Part shown: piece by piece, positions 18,210 through 26,410 of the stretch | How positions within the stretch are numbered: position 1 is the first letter of the stretch | How the letters are laid out: each line of letters begins with the position of its first letter | Assembly (NCBI GenBank): GCA_027625095.1 | Contig: JAQBXN010000022.1 | Location: 1-64,000 of the forward strand | Reading direction: 5' to 3' | From: Planctomycetota bacterium | GTDB taxonomy: Bacteria; Planctomycetota; PUPC01; JACPCR01 | DNA: 64,000 bases | Program-made: the position numbers and the translations under genes | The notes under the pieces: model-generated | What the model was told of the DNA's origin: nothing | The model's input: only the letters and a program-made list of their open reading frames with translations | Database searches by the model: none

Positions 18210-18315
18210 GATGATCTCCTGAAGCTTGAAATGTTGAAAGATTGGAATATGGAAAGCCGAATCGCGGGAATTCGCAGGTCGCCGTTCTGGCGTCAAAGCC
18301 GGGACGGCGAGCCAG

Positions 18316-19716
18316 CTACAGAATGCAGGAAGGCGATGGGCCTCCGATGGGCCTGAGGCTTCCATCTATCACGAATCCCTCCTTACGTCCCTCAAGCTCG
18401 CCTATCAATTTTGATCGCCATCCGGAGAGCTCTTCCCGATAGTCTGGTTCGTCGGCGAGGTTATTCATTTCGTTTGGATCGTTCACGAGATCAAAGTAAT
18501 GCTCGTCACCTGTACCGGGATACCAGATGTACTTCTGACGTCCGTCCGTAACGTATTGCATACCGCTGTCGAGAGTCGGGATGGCTGCACACTCGCCGTG
18601 CAGATACTCACGCCAGTCATCCGATTCCCCACGCAGCAGAGGCAGGACGCTGCTGCCATCAACGGTGCCCGGAATGGTTGCCCCCGCGGCATCGAGGAGC
18701 GTTGGCATCAGGTCCATGAGTTCGATTGGGATATCCGCAGCTCGGCCCTGTTCAACGCCCATCGAATCGGGAAACTTCATGAGCATTGGAATTCTGGCCG
18801 AAGCTTCAAAAGCATTTCGCTTGCGCAACCATTGGTGGTCGCCAAGCATCTCACCGTGGTCCGAACAAAAGACAACGATCGTGTTCGCCGGCAACGCAAG
18901 AAGGAGGCGTCCAATCTGATCGTCAATGTGATTCACCGAAGCGTAATATGCCGCTCGGATCTGATGCATTACCTGCGGGTCGACATCGATCCGCCAGGTG
19001 TTCTGGGGATTAAGCCCGCGCTGCGGACCATCAAAGATTCGTGCCCAATCGCCCACATGCGGCTCAGGCAAATCCATGGAGAGATAACGATCATAATAAG
19101 GCTGAGGCGGCGTGTTTGGCTGATGCGGATGAAGGAAGCTCACCTTGAGGAAGAACGGCCTGGTCGGATCACGGCGTTCGAGAAAATTTAGCCCGTTATT
19201 CACGCACCAGTTTGTAAAATGATACTCCTCCGGCAGATGCCAGGGCCGGACCGGCCAGGCGTTCGAGCCAATACCGTGCGCCTCTGAACCTCGGGGGATG
19301 CTTACTCCTTCCCTTTGAAGAAATCGCTGATAGTCGTTGTTGGCGCCGGCCGCAGGGCTGTCTGCCCAATCCGCACTGTGAAACCCGTAAAGTGCTCTCT
19401 TGGGAGAGAGGTGAAGTTTTCCACAAAGGTGGGTGTGATAACCGGCTGCGGCAAGCTCGCCGGGCAGCGTAGGCCCTTCAAGCGGGCAACTGTAATTCAT
19501 GAGTACCCCGTGAGTACTTGGCCGCTGGCCGGACATCAGGGTTCGCCGCGCAGGAATGCACACCGGGCACGCAGAGTAGGCACGACGAAACCAGATGCCT
19601 GACGCACCAATCCAGTCAAGGTGCGGCGTCTGCAGAACGGGATGACCTTCAATACCAAGCGCGTCACCGCGCTGCTGATCGGTCATCAACAGGAGGATGT
19701 TTGGTTGGTGGCTCAT
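18316..19716 (-). CDS. sulfatase, cytoplasmic-looking
   Basis: A 466-aa type I sulfatase. The signature C53-I-P-A-R57 (ACPVCIPARRTLMSGQ) carries the cysteine converted to formylglycine by a maturase encoded elsewhere. Metal-binding residues appear in NILLLMTDQQRGD near the N-terminus and in VVFCSDHGEMLGDH. There is no signal peptide: the protein starts MSHQPNILLL directly at the first strand, so it probably acts on imported sulfated sugars or other sulfate esters in the cytoplasm. In contrast, the sulfatase at 22897-24405 is exported. The downstream oxidoreductase is probably in the same transcript. Confidence 0.9.
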   Translation of the reverse strand: MSHQPNILLLMTDQQRGDALGIEGHPVLQTPHLDWIGASGIWFRRAYSACPVCIPARRTLMSGQRPSTHGVLMNYSCPLEGPTLPGELAAAGYHTHLCGKLHLSPKRALYGFHSADWADSPAAGANNDYQRFLQREGVSIPRGSEAHGIGSNAWPVRPWHLPEEYHFTNWCVNNGLNFLERRDPTRPFFLKVSFLHPHQPNTPPQPYYDRYLSMDLPEPHVGDWARIFDGPQRGLNPQNTWRIDVDPQVMHQIRAAYYASVNHIDDQIGRLLLALPANTIVVFCSDHGEMLGDHQWLRKRNAFEASARIPMLMKFPDSMGVEQGRAADIPIELMDLMPTLLDAAGATIPGTVDGSSVLPLLRGESDDWREYLHGECAAIPTLDSGMQYVTDGRQKYIWYPGTGDEHYFDLVNDPNEMNNLADEPDYREELSGWRSKLIGELEGRKEGFVIDGSLRPIGGPSPSCIL

Positions 19717-19949
19717 GTTCCCTGCGCAGTTAATTCGCTAGATTGCCTTTTGCAGGAGGTCTTATGCCCCCTTTGCCAGTTTTCGACAAGTGACCTGTCT
19801 TTCCCCAATAGCCGACGCAGTGAATCACATAGTCCTCCACTACCCCATTCTCTCAGGTGAAGTGCCAACGAAATCTAGTTTACGCTAACAATCCCGTGTT
19901 CGGTTGAACGGACTCAACCGTTACTGATTCGCTGCATCAGTATCCAGCA

Positions 19950-20786
19950 TCACGCAACCGCCTCATCCGGATGCCACAGTGGACTACCGCACTCCCTCAG
20001 TGCAGCGACGATGCTGTATTCGACGGTCGAAAAATCCTCTGGTCTGTCCCGCCAGAGATTCATCGGCTCATCAAGTGGGAAGCATTTGTTGGTAATGATG
20101 CGGACGTTGTTGCCGGTGTTCATGCTGGCGGAGTGCCGCATGAATGGATGGCAGAGGTAAACGTCGCCGGGCGATCCGGTGGCTTCGATGATGTTTTCCG
20201 GGCGATGCTGATTGATGAGTTTGCCGGCCTCCTGCGAGGGCAGACCCAGGGGGCCTGCCTCTGCCAGGATACGTGTCACAAGCTTGTGTGAGCCAAGGCT
20301 CACCGCAGTGCCCCCGTCCCCTTCGCCTATCTCGGAAAAAATCATCAGACCCAACAGACCCTCGTCCGGTGCGGTCAGGGTATGCTGATGGAAGCCGTCG
20401 ACATGCCAGCCGAGCTCCGGCGGGAACCAGGGTTTTTCTGCAAAGCCTGGGAAGGTCAGAGGCCACCAGCCGGAACGATTGGGGCAGGTCCAGCGTCCAG
20501 CGCCAAGCAGATCATCTACGGCGCCACGGAGTTGTTCGGTGTAGACCCGGGTAAATGGAGCGCCTTCTACGAACTGATTCAGTCCGATACGATTCGCCGT
20601 CCAGGTGGACCGATCGCATCTGTCAGGTTCAATTCGCGACCACACGATATCGACAATCTCCTCGGCCAAGTCCGCAGGGAATGCCCCGCGAATGAGGACA
20701 TAGCCCCAGTCTATGAATTGTCTGATTTCATCCTGAGTGAGGACTTTTGGGTCCCAATCCGGTAACGGCGGATTCTTGCTGAGCAC
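19950..20786 (-). CDS. phytanoyl-CoA dioxygenase family protein (PhyH 4)
   Basis: A 278-aa Fe(II)/2-oxoglutarate oxygenase with H128-V-D130 (LGWHVDGF) and H218 (FMRHSASMN). The middle region GEGDGGTAVSLGSHKLV is the PhyH core. The front segment contains several Trp residues (TFPGFAEKPWFPPELGW) that probably line the substrate pocket. No signal peptide is present. It is divergently oriented to the enolase-family gene at 20905 with 118 bp between the starts, a space that may carry shared control. Its substrate is unknown; the neighbouring acid-sugar dehydratase suggests a sugar or sugar acid. Confidence 0.85.
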   Translation of the reverse strand: MLSKNPPLPDWDPKVLTQDEIRQFIDWGYVLIRGAFPADLAEEIVDIVWSRIEPDRCDRSTWTANRIGLNQFVEGAPFTRVYTEQLRGAVDDLLGAGRWTCPNRSGWWPLTFPGFAEKPWFPPELGWHVDGFHQHTLTAPDEGLLGLMIFSEIGEGDGGTAVSLGSHKLVTRILAEAGPLGLPSQEAGKLINQHRPENIIEATGSPGDVYLCHPFMRHSASMNTGNNVRIITNKCFPLDEPMNLWRDRPEDFSTVEYSIVAALRECGSPLWHPDEAVA

Positions 20787-20904
20787 GTGATTTCCCTCGA
20801 GAAAGGAATGTACGCTGATTGTTGTTATCGATTCAATGATCAGATGCTAAAGTAGTTTTTGCACCGGATCACACTACATATTCTAAAACCAAAGGCCACC
20901 ATTC

Positions 20905-22119
20905 ATGCCCATCATCAAACAGATAAAATGTATCCGCTCCCGGCATCGGGGCACATGGTTGATCGTAAAGGTAATCACGGACCAACCCGGTCTTTACGGC
21001 ATCGGCTCGGCCAGCGATCACTGGCATGCCGAGACTGTCCTGAAAGCTGTGGAGCGGCTGTCCGTTTCGCTGATTGGGAGGGACGTCAGCAACATCGAGG
21101 ATAACTGGCAACTCGTTCACACCAGTTGTTACTGGCGCAATGGCTCGATCCTTAACACAGCGCTGGGCGGAATCGATATGGCTCTTTGGGACATCAAGGG
21201 GAAGGAAGCCGGGATGCCTGTTTTCCGCCTTCTTGGGGGGCCGTGCCGGTCGGCCGTGCCGGTTTATGGCCACGCAGGTGGGAAGGATTTTGAGGATCTC
21301 GAAGATCGGGTCAGGCAGTTCATTGAGAGTGGCTACCAGGTCGTAAGATGCCAGGTTGGACCGTACGGCGGAGGTGGCTTTATCGAGCCGAAGCAGGCAC
21401 GCCTGCCGGAAAACGCCTGGACCGATCGTGCGGTGTTTGATGACGAGGCATACCTCGACACCATTCCTAAGATGTTCGAGCACCTGCGGACCAATATTGG
21501 TTTCGGCGTCAAGCTCACACATGATGTGCACGAGCATTTGAAGCCCCAGAACGCGGTTATCCTGGCAAAACTCCTCGAGCCGTTTCGCCTTTTTTTTGTC
21601 GAAGATATTCTGCCACCCGAACACATCCAGTGGTTCCGAAAGATCCGTGAGCAATGCACAACTCCCCAGGCCATGGGCGAGCTTTTCGTTAACCCGAACG
21701 AATGGATGCCGCTGGTGACTGAACGCCTGATTGATTTTGCGAGAGTGCGTGTCTCAAAGGGCGCTGGCATTACCCAGTGCCGCAAAATTGCCGTACTCTG
21801 CGAGTGGTTTGGGATCCAGACCGCATGGCAGGAGGGGGCGGATAACGATCCGGTCAATCAGATGGCCGCCTGCCATCTGGATATGGCGAGTTCGAGCTTC
21901 GGGATTCAGGAGGAGAATCATTTTGCCGATGCCGAACTCGATGCATTCCCCGGACACGCGGAAATCAGGGGAGGCTACATGTACCCGAATGAAACTCCCG
22001 GCCTGGGCATCGACATCGACGAAGAAAAAGCCGTCGCTCTGATGGACAGTAATGCTGCCGGCCAACCACCTCGGCACGAACCCGACCGCCGGGCGGACGG
22101 TTCCATTGTGAGGCCCTGA
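20905..22119 (+). CDS. enolase superfamily, D-mannonate dehydratase (ManD/RspA)-like
   Basis: A 404-aa mandelate racemase/enolase-superfamily enzyme of the ManD/RspA group. Metal ligands D207 (THDVHEHL), E233 (FFVEDILPPE) and E259 (AMGELF) keep the 26/26-residue spacing of characterised mannonate dehydratases. H209 is placed as the general acid/base, and R148/Y154 lie in the loop where ManD has its Arg/Tyr pair. It should dehydrate D-mannonate or a related aldonic acid to a 2-keto-3-deoxy acid. The C-terminal end (QPPRHEPDRRADGSIVRP) is the usual tail of these enzymes. The stop overlaps the next ATG (TGATG), coupling it to a GNAT gene. Some ManD homologues have low or no activity, so the substrate is not certain. 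Confidence 0.85.
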   Translation: MPIIKQIKCIRSRHRGTWLIVKVITDQPGLYGIGSASDHWHAETVLKAVERLSVSLIGRDVSNIEDNWQLVHTSCYWRNGSILNTALGGIDMALWDIKGKEAGMPVFRLLGGPCRSAVPVYGHAGGKDFEDLEDRVRQFIESGYQVVRCQVGPYGGGGFIEPKQARLPENAWTDRAVFDDEAYLDTIPKMFEHLRTNIGFGVKLTHDVHEHLKPQNAVILAKLLEPFRLFFVEDILPPEHIQWFRKIREQCTTPQAMGELFVNPNEWMPLVTERLIDFARVRVSKGAGITQCRKIAVLCEWFGIQTAWQEGADNDPVNQMAACHLDMASSSFGIQEENHFADAELDAFPGHAEIRGGYMYPNETPGLGIDIDEEKAVALMDSNAAGQPPRHEPDRRADGSIVRP

Positions 22120-22724
22120 TGAACACACTCACGACTGTCGAAGACATTATCCAATCGCCTTCTACCATCACCTCCACCCTCTCGATCAGGAACGGGGAAG
22201 AAGTGCTGTTCCGTCCGCTGGCAAAGGATGATGCCAGACTTCTCGGCGAGTACTTTCTGAATCTTAGCTTCGCGACCAGGGATCTCTTTGGGCCGCACGC
22301 ATTCAACCAGGAGACCGCAGACAGGCTTTGTGAAGAACTCAATCCACTCGAAACCCTACGAATGATTGGAGTCAGCGAACTGGAAGGCCAGCCACGTTTC
22401 ATCGGATACTTCCTGCTGAAGTTCGGCATTCCCGTGGGCACGATTGAACGGTATCAAGGCTTCGGCATCGAACTCGACGATGCAAAGGACTGTCTCATCG
22501 CGCCATCGGTTGCCGATGACTACCAGAACAAGGGCCTGGGCTCGGTGCTCTTCCGGGAGCTGATAGATATCGCCCGCCGGGGCGGACGCAGGTATGTGGT
22601 ACTCATGGGCGGAGTCCGAGGTGTGAACGAGAGGGGCATCCACTTTTATCAGAAGTTCGGGTTCGTCACTGCGGGCGAGTTTGAGAACCGTGGGAATAAC
22701 TTTGATATGTATCTCAAACTGTGA
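22119..22724 (+). CDS. GNAT family N-acetyltransferase
   Basis: A 201-aa GNAT acetyltransferase. The acetyl-CoA pyrophosphate loop is QNKGLGSVLF (motif A), after strand IAPSVADDY. The end of the fold is GIHFYQKFGFVTAGEF, including the Tyr often used as general acid. The first 35 residues (MNTLTTVEDIIQSPSTITS) form an extension before the core. The start codon overlaps the stop of the ManD-like gene (TGATG), so translation is coupled and the two proteins should be made in equal amounts. The acetyl acceptor is not predictable; a sugar-derived amine or a protein is possible. A stem-loop 18 nt after the stop may end the operon. Confidence 0.8.
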   Translation: MNTLTTVEDIIQSPSTITSTLSIRNGEEVLFRPLAKDDARLLGEYFLNLSFATRDLFGPHAFNQETADRLCEELNPLETLRMIGVSELEGQPRFIGYFLLKFGIPVGTIERYQGFGIELDDAKDCLIAPSVADDYQNKGLGSVLFRELIDIARRGGRRYVVLMGGVRGVNERGIHFYQKFGFVTAGEFENRGNNFDMYLKL

Positions 22725-22741
22725 GAGTAATTCCTCCCTTG

Positions 22742-22765
22742 TTCCCGCATCACGCTCTGCGGGAA
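22742..22765 (+). terminator. stem-loop after the ManD-GNAT operon
   Basis: TTCCCGCA (22742-22749) pairs with TGCGGGAA (22758-22765) around an 8-nt loop, 18 nt after the GNAT stop. It is followed only by a weak pyrimidine tract (TCTCCATTTC), so it is a candidate terminator without a strong U run. Confidence 0.4.
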
Positions 22766-22896
22766 TCTCCATTTCAAGCCGCAGACTGTATTCAAATCAG
22801 GGGCAGAGATTTGCTTCGGAAGATCGTGAGGCACAACATCCTTCAAGCTGTCAGATCATTTGAGAGAATTCGCATGCCACATGAAAAGAGAAGAAA

Positions 22897-24405
22897 GTGA
22901 AGTTTAAGAGTAAGAAGGAGCCTGCCCTTAACAGGTACGAAATAAGAATCCTTATCCTCGTTCACTTCCTCCTGGCAGTAACAGCGTTCGCGGAAGCCAG
23001 GCCGAACATCCTTTTTATCTACCTGGATGACTTCGGCTGGAAGGATACCGGCTACATGGGGTCAGACTTCTACGAGACGCCACACCTGGACAAACTTGCT
23101 GCCGGAGGCGTGGTCTTCACGGATGCCTATTCATGTGCGTCCAATTGCGCCCCGGCAAGGGCCTGCCTGCTTTCCGGCCAATACACCCCACGCCACGGAA
23201 TCTTCAACGTTGGCACAGGCCCGCGCGGAAACTCAAAGCACCGCAAGCTCCTCCAGATACCGGGGGTCAACACACTCGACCCGAAGATTAAGACGTGGGC
23301 GCATTGCCTGCAGGACGCAGGTTATACAACAGCGACCCTGGGCAAGTGGCATCTCAGCGCCGATCCCAAGCCGTATGGTTTTCACGTGAACATCGGCGGC
23401 ACCCACTCCGGGAGTCCGCCTCACGGGTACTATCCGCCGCACGGAAATGCGCCCGGGCTGCAGGAGGCACCGAAAGACGAATACATCACCGACCGTCTGA
23501 GTGCTGAGGCAGTTAAGTTCATCACATCAAACAAGGACAAACCCTGGGCGCTCTACCTCACCCACTTCGCGGTTCACGTGCCGCTCGACGCAAAGAAGGA
23601 GCTGGTCGCCAAGTACGAAGCGAAAGAGAAAGGCAAACTTCATCAGCATGTGGCGATGGCAACCATGATCCAGGCTGTGGATGACGGGGTGGGTAAAGTA
23701 ATGGCCACCTTGGACGAACTTGGTCTCACCGACAACACTGCCATATTCTTCACCAGCGATAACGGTGGCTACGGTCCGGCAACGGATATGAACCCGTTGA
23801 AAGGCTATAAAGGCACTTATTACGAAGGCGGTATCCGTGTGCCATTCTTCGTGAATTGGCCCGGGGTGGTCCAGCCAGGTACCAAGACCGGCGTGCCTGT
23901 CACCGGCGTAGATATGTATCCCACCTTCTGCGATCTGACCGGAGCAAAAAAACCGAAAGGACAACCATTGGACGGTCTCAGCCTGGTGCCGTTGCTTAAA
24001 GGCCAGAACAGGGACCTGGGCAACAGGCCGCTCTACTGGCACTTTCCTGCCTATCTGCAGTCATACAATAGCGTGACAGACGAGCAAAGGGATCGGCTTT
24101 TCCGCTCACGCCCGTGCAGCCTTATTCGTGTCGGCGATTGGAAGCTGCACCAGTATTTCGAAGACAACGGCGTGGAGCTCTATAACCTTCGCCAGGACAT
24201 CGGCGAAACCACGGACCTGGCGAAGACCAATCCAGAAAAGACTAAGGAACTATTGAAACAGCTTGAGCAGTGGAAGAAGGACATCGGCGCTCCCATACCT
24301 GCCCGGGCCAACCCCGAATACGATGCAGAGGCGGAAGCTCTGGCCCTGGCAGGCAACGCCAATCCGAAAGCGAATAAGAAGAAAAAGAGCGAAAAGAAAG
24401 ATTGA
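22897..24405 (+). CDS. secreted arylsulfatase-type sulfatase
   Basis: A 502-aa exported sulfatase starting at GTG 22897. The N-terminus is a basic stretch and hydrophobic segment ending AFAEA, a signal peptide. The formylglycine cysteine is C84 in CAPAR (SNCAPARACLLSG). Further family motifs are NILFIYLDDFGWKD, the histidine segment GKWHLSADP and FTSDNGGYGP. The C-terminal tail is very lysine-rich (NPKANKKKKSEKKD), unusual for a secreted enzyme and possibly a means of binding acidic polysaccharide or the cell surface. It would release sulfate from extracellular or periplasmic glycans. It is flanked by genes of other functions and is probably transcribed alone. Confidence 0.9.
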   Translation: MKFKSKKEPALNRYEIRILILVHFLLAVTAFAEARPNILFIYLDDFGWKDTGYMGSDFYETPHLDKLAAGGVVFTDAYSCASNCAPARACLLSGQYTPRHGIFNVGTGPRGNSKHRKLLQIPGVNTLDPKIKTWAHCLQDAGYTTATLGKWHLSADPKPYGFHVNIGGTHSGSPPHGYYPPHGNAPGLQEAPKDEYITDRLSAEAVKFITSNKDKPWALYLTHFAVHVPLDAKKELVAKYEAKEKGKLHQHVAMATMIQAVDDGVGKVMATLDELGLTDNTAIFFTSDNGGYGPATDMNPLKGYKGTYYEGGIRVPFFVNWPGVVQPGTKTGVPVTGVDMYPTFCDLTGAKKPKGQPLDGLSLVPLLKGQNRDLGNRPLYWHFPAYLQSYNSVTDEQRDRLFRSRPCSLIRVGDWKLHQYFEDNGVELYNLRQDIGETTDLAKTNPEKTKELLKQLEQWKKDIGAPIPARANPEYDAEAEALALAGNANPKANKKKKSEKKD

Positions 24406-24598
24406 TTTTCACTCAGTAATCCGCCCGGTGAATGTGGACGCATTGGCTCCGCTTTTCTGTCCCAAAGCGGGACTCCGGGGCTGGAAAGACTTGTCCAACA
24501 ATTACTCGTTGGACGTGTAATGTCACATTTTCGATCTGGTCGATGGCCAGAGTCTTGCAAAGGGCCTGCCGAATACCGGACTGTCTTCAGGATATGAA

Positions 24599-25585
24599 TT
24601 ACTCTTGAAACGACTTCCAATCGAAGACGACCGCCAGCCGATCTGTCTTCTTATTAAGCAGATCCTGATAGGCCTGCTGGGCATCGTTGGGCGAATACCT
24701 GGAGTAGATCCCCTCCACACAGACACGGCCTTCCTTCAGCCAGCGAAGGGCGCCTGACAGGTTGTCGAAAATACTGCCCGAACGAAACGGCTCCGAGTGC
24801 AGCGGAAGCTCCCATTCCCAGCCGCTGCGGATGACCGCGTAATTGTGAAAGATCGCATGATGCAGATCATGCATAAGCAAGTCTGTATACCGGCGCCAGG
24901 GAGTCGCAATACATACAACCTCACCTCGTTTGCGAATAGCCTTTGCCGCGTCCAGCAGCGCCTGTTCGTGGCCCGAACATTCGATTGCCAGAGAGAACGT
25001 TCCCGCAAGTGATTTATCGTCGAGAGGCACTGAATCCATGATATTTCTGACGCCTGTCTCGGCAGCCAGACGCCTGCGAGAGTCGACAGGATCAACGGTA
25101 TGAACCTCATAACCTGCGCCCTGAAAATTCTTGGCAGCCAAATGCCCTACAAGGCCCAACCCGCAGACCAACACTCTTGCCGGCGGGCGAGCTGTGGTTG
25201 TGTTCAGGGTAGTCATACTGACGCCCATCATGCGCGCGAAGGTAGCGACTTCGGGTGAAAGTCCTGCCGGTACGGGCAGAGCCTGATTCGCCGAAACTTT
25301 GTGATGAGAACGATGACCGCGCATACAGAACGCTATATCGCCGGGCTTGAACTTCTCGACCTTCGACCCGACCTTTTCAACTTCTATAACTGCAGAGTAA
25401 CCCGGAGTCTTGGGAAAATCCTGGCCAAGATAAGCAGAGTTCAGCTCTGTGCCTGCGCTGACAAGTGAGGCCAGCGTGCGCCCGAAAATTTCTTCCTCCC
25501 CGACCTCTGTGCTGAATTCCGAAGGTAGCAGTTCCGCCAGTTCGCGTGCGGTGACCGTGACAGTATGTGAAGTAATCGAATTCAT
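24599..25585 (-). CDS. MDR-superfamily dehydrogenase lacking the zinc site
   Basis: A 328-aa medium-chain dehydrogenase/reductase, started at ATG 25585 where AAAGGAAA gives a ribosome binding site. The GroES-like N-terminal domain has LVSAGTELNSAYLG and PGYSAVIEVEKVG, so the catalytic Cys and GHE of zinc alcohol dehydrogenases are replaced (S-A-G-T-E-L, P-G-Y-S). The Rossmann nucleotide motif is VLVCGLGLVGHLAAK. A pocket segment rich in His (LLMHDLHHAIFHNYAV) follows. It resembles the bacteriochlorophyllide-dehydrogenase-like (BchC-type) branch, which often acts on sugars in environmental bacteria. It is divergent from the selenoprotein gene, with 146 bp between starts. Confidence 0.8.
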   Translation of the reverse strand: MNSITSHTVTVTARELAELLPSEFSTEVGEEEIFGRTLASLVSAGTELNSAYLGQDFPKTPGYSAVIEVEKVGSKVEKFKPGDIAFCMRGHRSHHKVSANQALPVPAGLSPEVATFARMMGVSMTTLNTTTARPPARVLVCGLGLVGHLAAKNFQGAGYEVHTVDPVDSRRRLAAETGVRNIMDSVPLDDKSLAGTFSLAIECSGHEQALLDAAKAIRKRGEVVCIATPWRRYTDLLMHDLHHAIFHNYAVIRSGWEWELPLHSEPFRSGSIFDNLSGALRWLKEGRVCVEGIYSRYSPNDAQQAYQDLLNKKTDRLAVVFDWKSFQE

Positions 25586-25731
25586 CTGGTTTCCTTTGAC
25601 GGGTGATTTAAAAAGTCCATTCAGCAGCATCCATACACATTCCAATTGGACTGCCAGCCTTTTATAGGGCAGCATCAAGTATTCAACCAGCGAGCACTTA
25701 TCTCTTACCCCTCTTGATCGAAAGGAACTAC

Positions 25732-26118
25732 ATGAATCTTCGCAGTTCACTCTTAATCGCTTCAAACACAATGCTCTCAATCGCAGCCTTATGCGCTTTC
25801 AGCACATCAGCGAATGCGGACGACACGGCTAAGGTCGGCAAACCGAACGTCACCTTTTACTTCATTCCTGGCTGAGCCATCTGCAAAAGAGACCAGGCCA
25901 TCGTGGATGGCCTGATAAACAAAAGCTACAAAGACAAAGTTGTTTACTCGGCACTTTCTACCAAGTCAGAAGGCGCTGCCGAGCAGATGAAAAAATTGGG
26001 CATCAACCACCATGGCGTTGCCGTTCAGGACAAGACAGGCAGCCCCAAGTGGGCCAGTGCCATGCACCGGTTGACGGAGTCCGATCTCAGCAAAGCCATC
26101 GACGGGGTGTTGGAATAG
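25732..26118 (+). CDS. candidate selenoprotein: exported thioredoxin-like U-x-x-C protein
   Basis: This 128-residue reading frame contains an in-frame TGA at 25873-25875 (codon 48) and is read here as selenocysteine. It starts at ATG 25732, preceded by AAAGGA with 5-nt spacing. A signal peptide ends near SANA-DD (residues 26-31). Strand VTFYFIP leads straight to P-G-U48-A-I-C51-K, a U-x-x-C redox motif at the N-terminus of a helix, as in thioredoxins. Then follow VVYSALSTKSEGAA, EQMKKLGINHHGVAVQD and a final helix DLSKAIDGVLE, consistent with a compact thioredoxin-like fold. The frame continues intact for 80 codons after the TGA to a TAG. A perfect stem-loop sits 27 nt downstream of the TGA (25894-25914). 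It is probably a periplasmic redox protein. The alternative is a nonsense mutation, but a TGA landing exactly on the redox residue by chance is unlikely. Confidence 0.75.
25894..25914 (+). promoter_or_regulatory. candidate bacterial SECIS stem-loop
   Basis: CAGGCCATC (25894-25902) pairs perfectly with GATGGCCTG (25906-25914) around the triloop GTG. The apical loop begins 27 nt after the TGA at 25873-25875. The described bacterial SECIS model asks for an apical loop with G among its first two bases some 16-37 nt downstream of UGA, and both conditions are met. The element lies inside the coding sequence, as in all bacterial selenoprotein mRNAs. Confidence 0.7.
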
Positions 26119-26410
26119 TTTCGGGGTCTGCAGGAGCCTCAGTTCTCATTCGCAGTCTGGCGGAAATTAACACTTCATTTGCCCCGCGAACAGTTAGCTC
26201 TTACTTGTAATCTTGGATCCTCTTCTCTCTGAATCCCTGCTCTCCCCTCCTCGGCCGATGACGGCGCAACCGAGAGATCTTGCATCTCTGAGAGGATCAA
26301 AGATTACGAGTAGGATAACGAGTAAGAGATCCATGGCTTTCGGAATCCTAGATGCGCTGGCACCTCCGGCAAGATGTGGCTAAAGTTCAGGAAGGAATGG
26401 CCTGCTTCAA
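26119..26410. other. intergenic region with a long inverted repeat
   Basis: The region between the selenoprotein stop and the end of the convergent DUF6785 gene. No reading frame looks real. Arms 26202-26223 and 26291-26312 are inverted copies matching at 20 of 22 positions, separated by 67 nt. The motif CTCTTACTYG also recurs inverted just outside. It could be a transcription end, a small structured RNA or a decayed miniature element. Confidence 0.5.
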
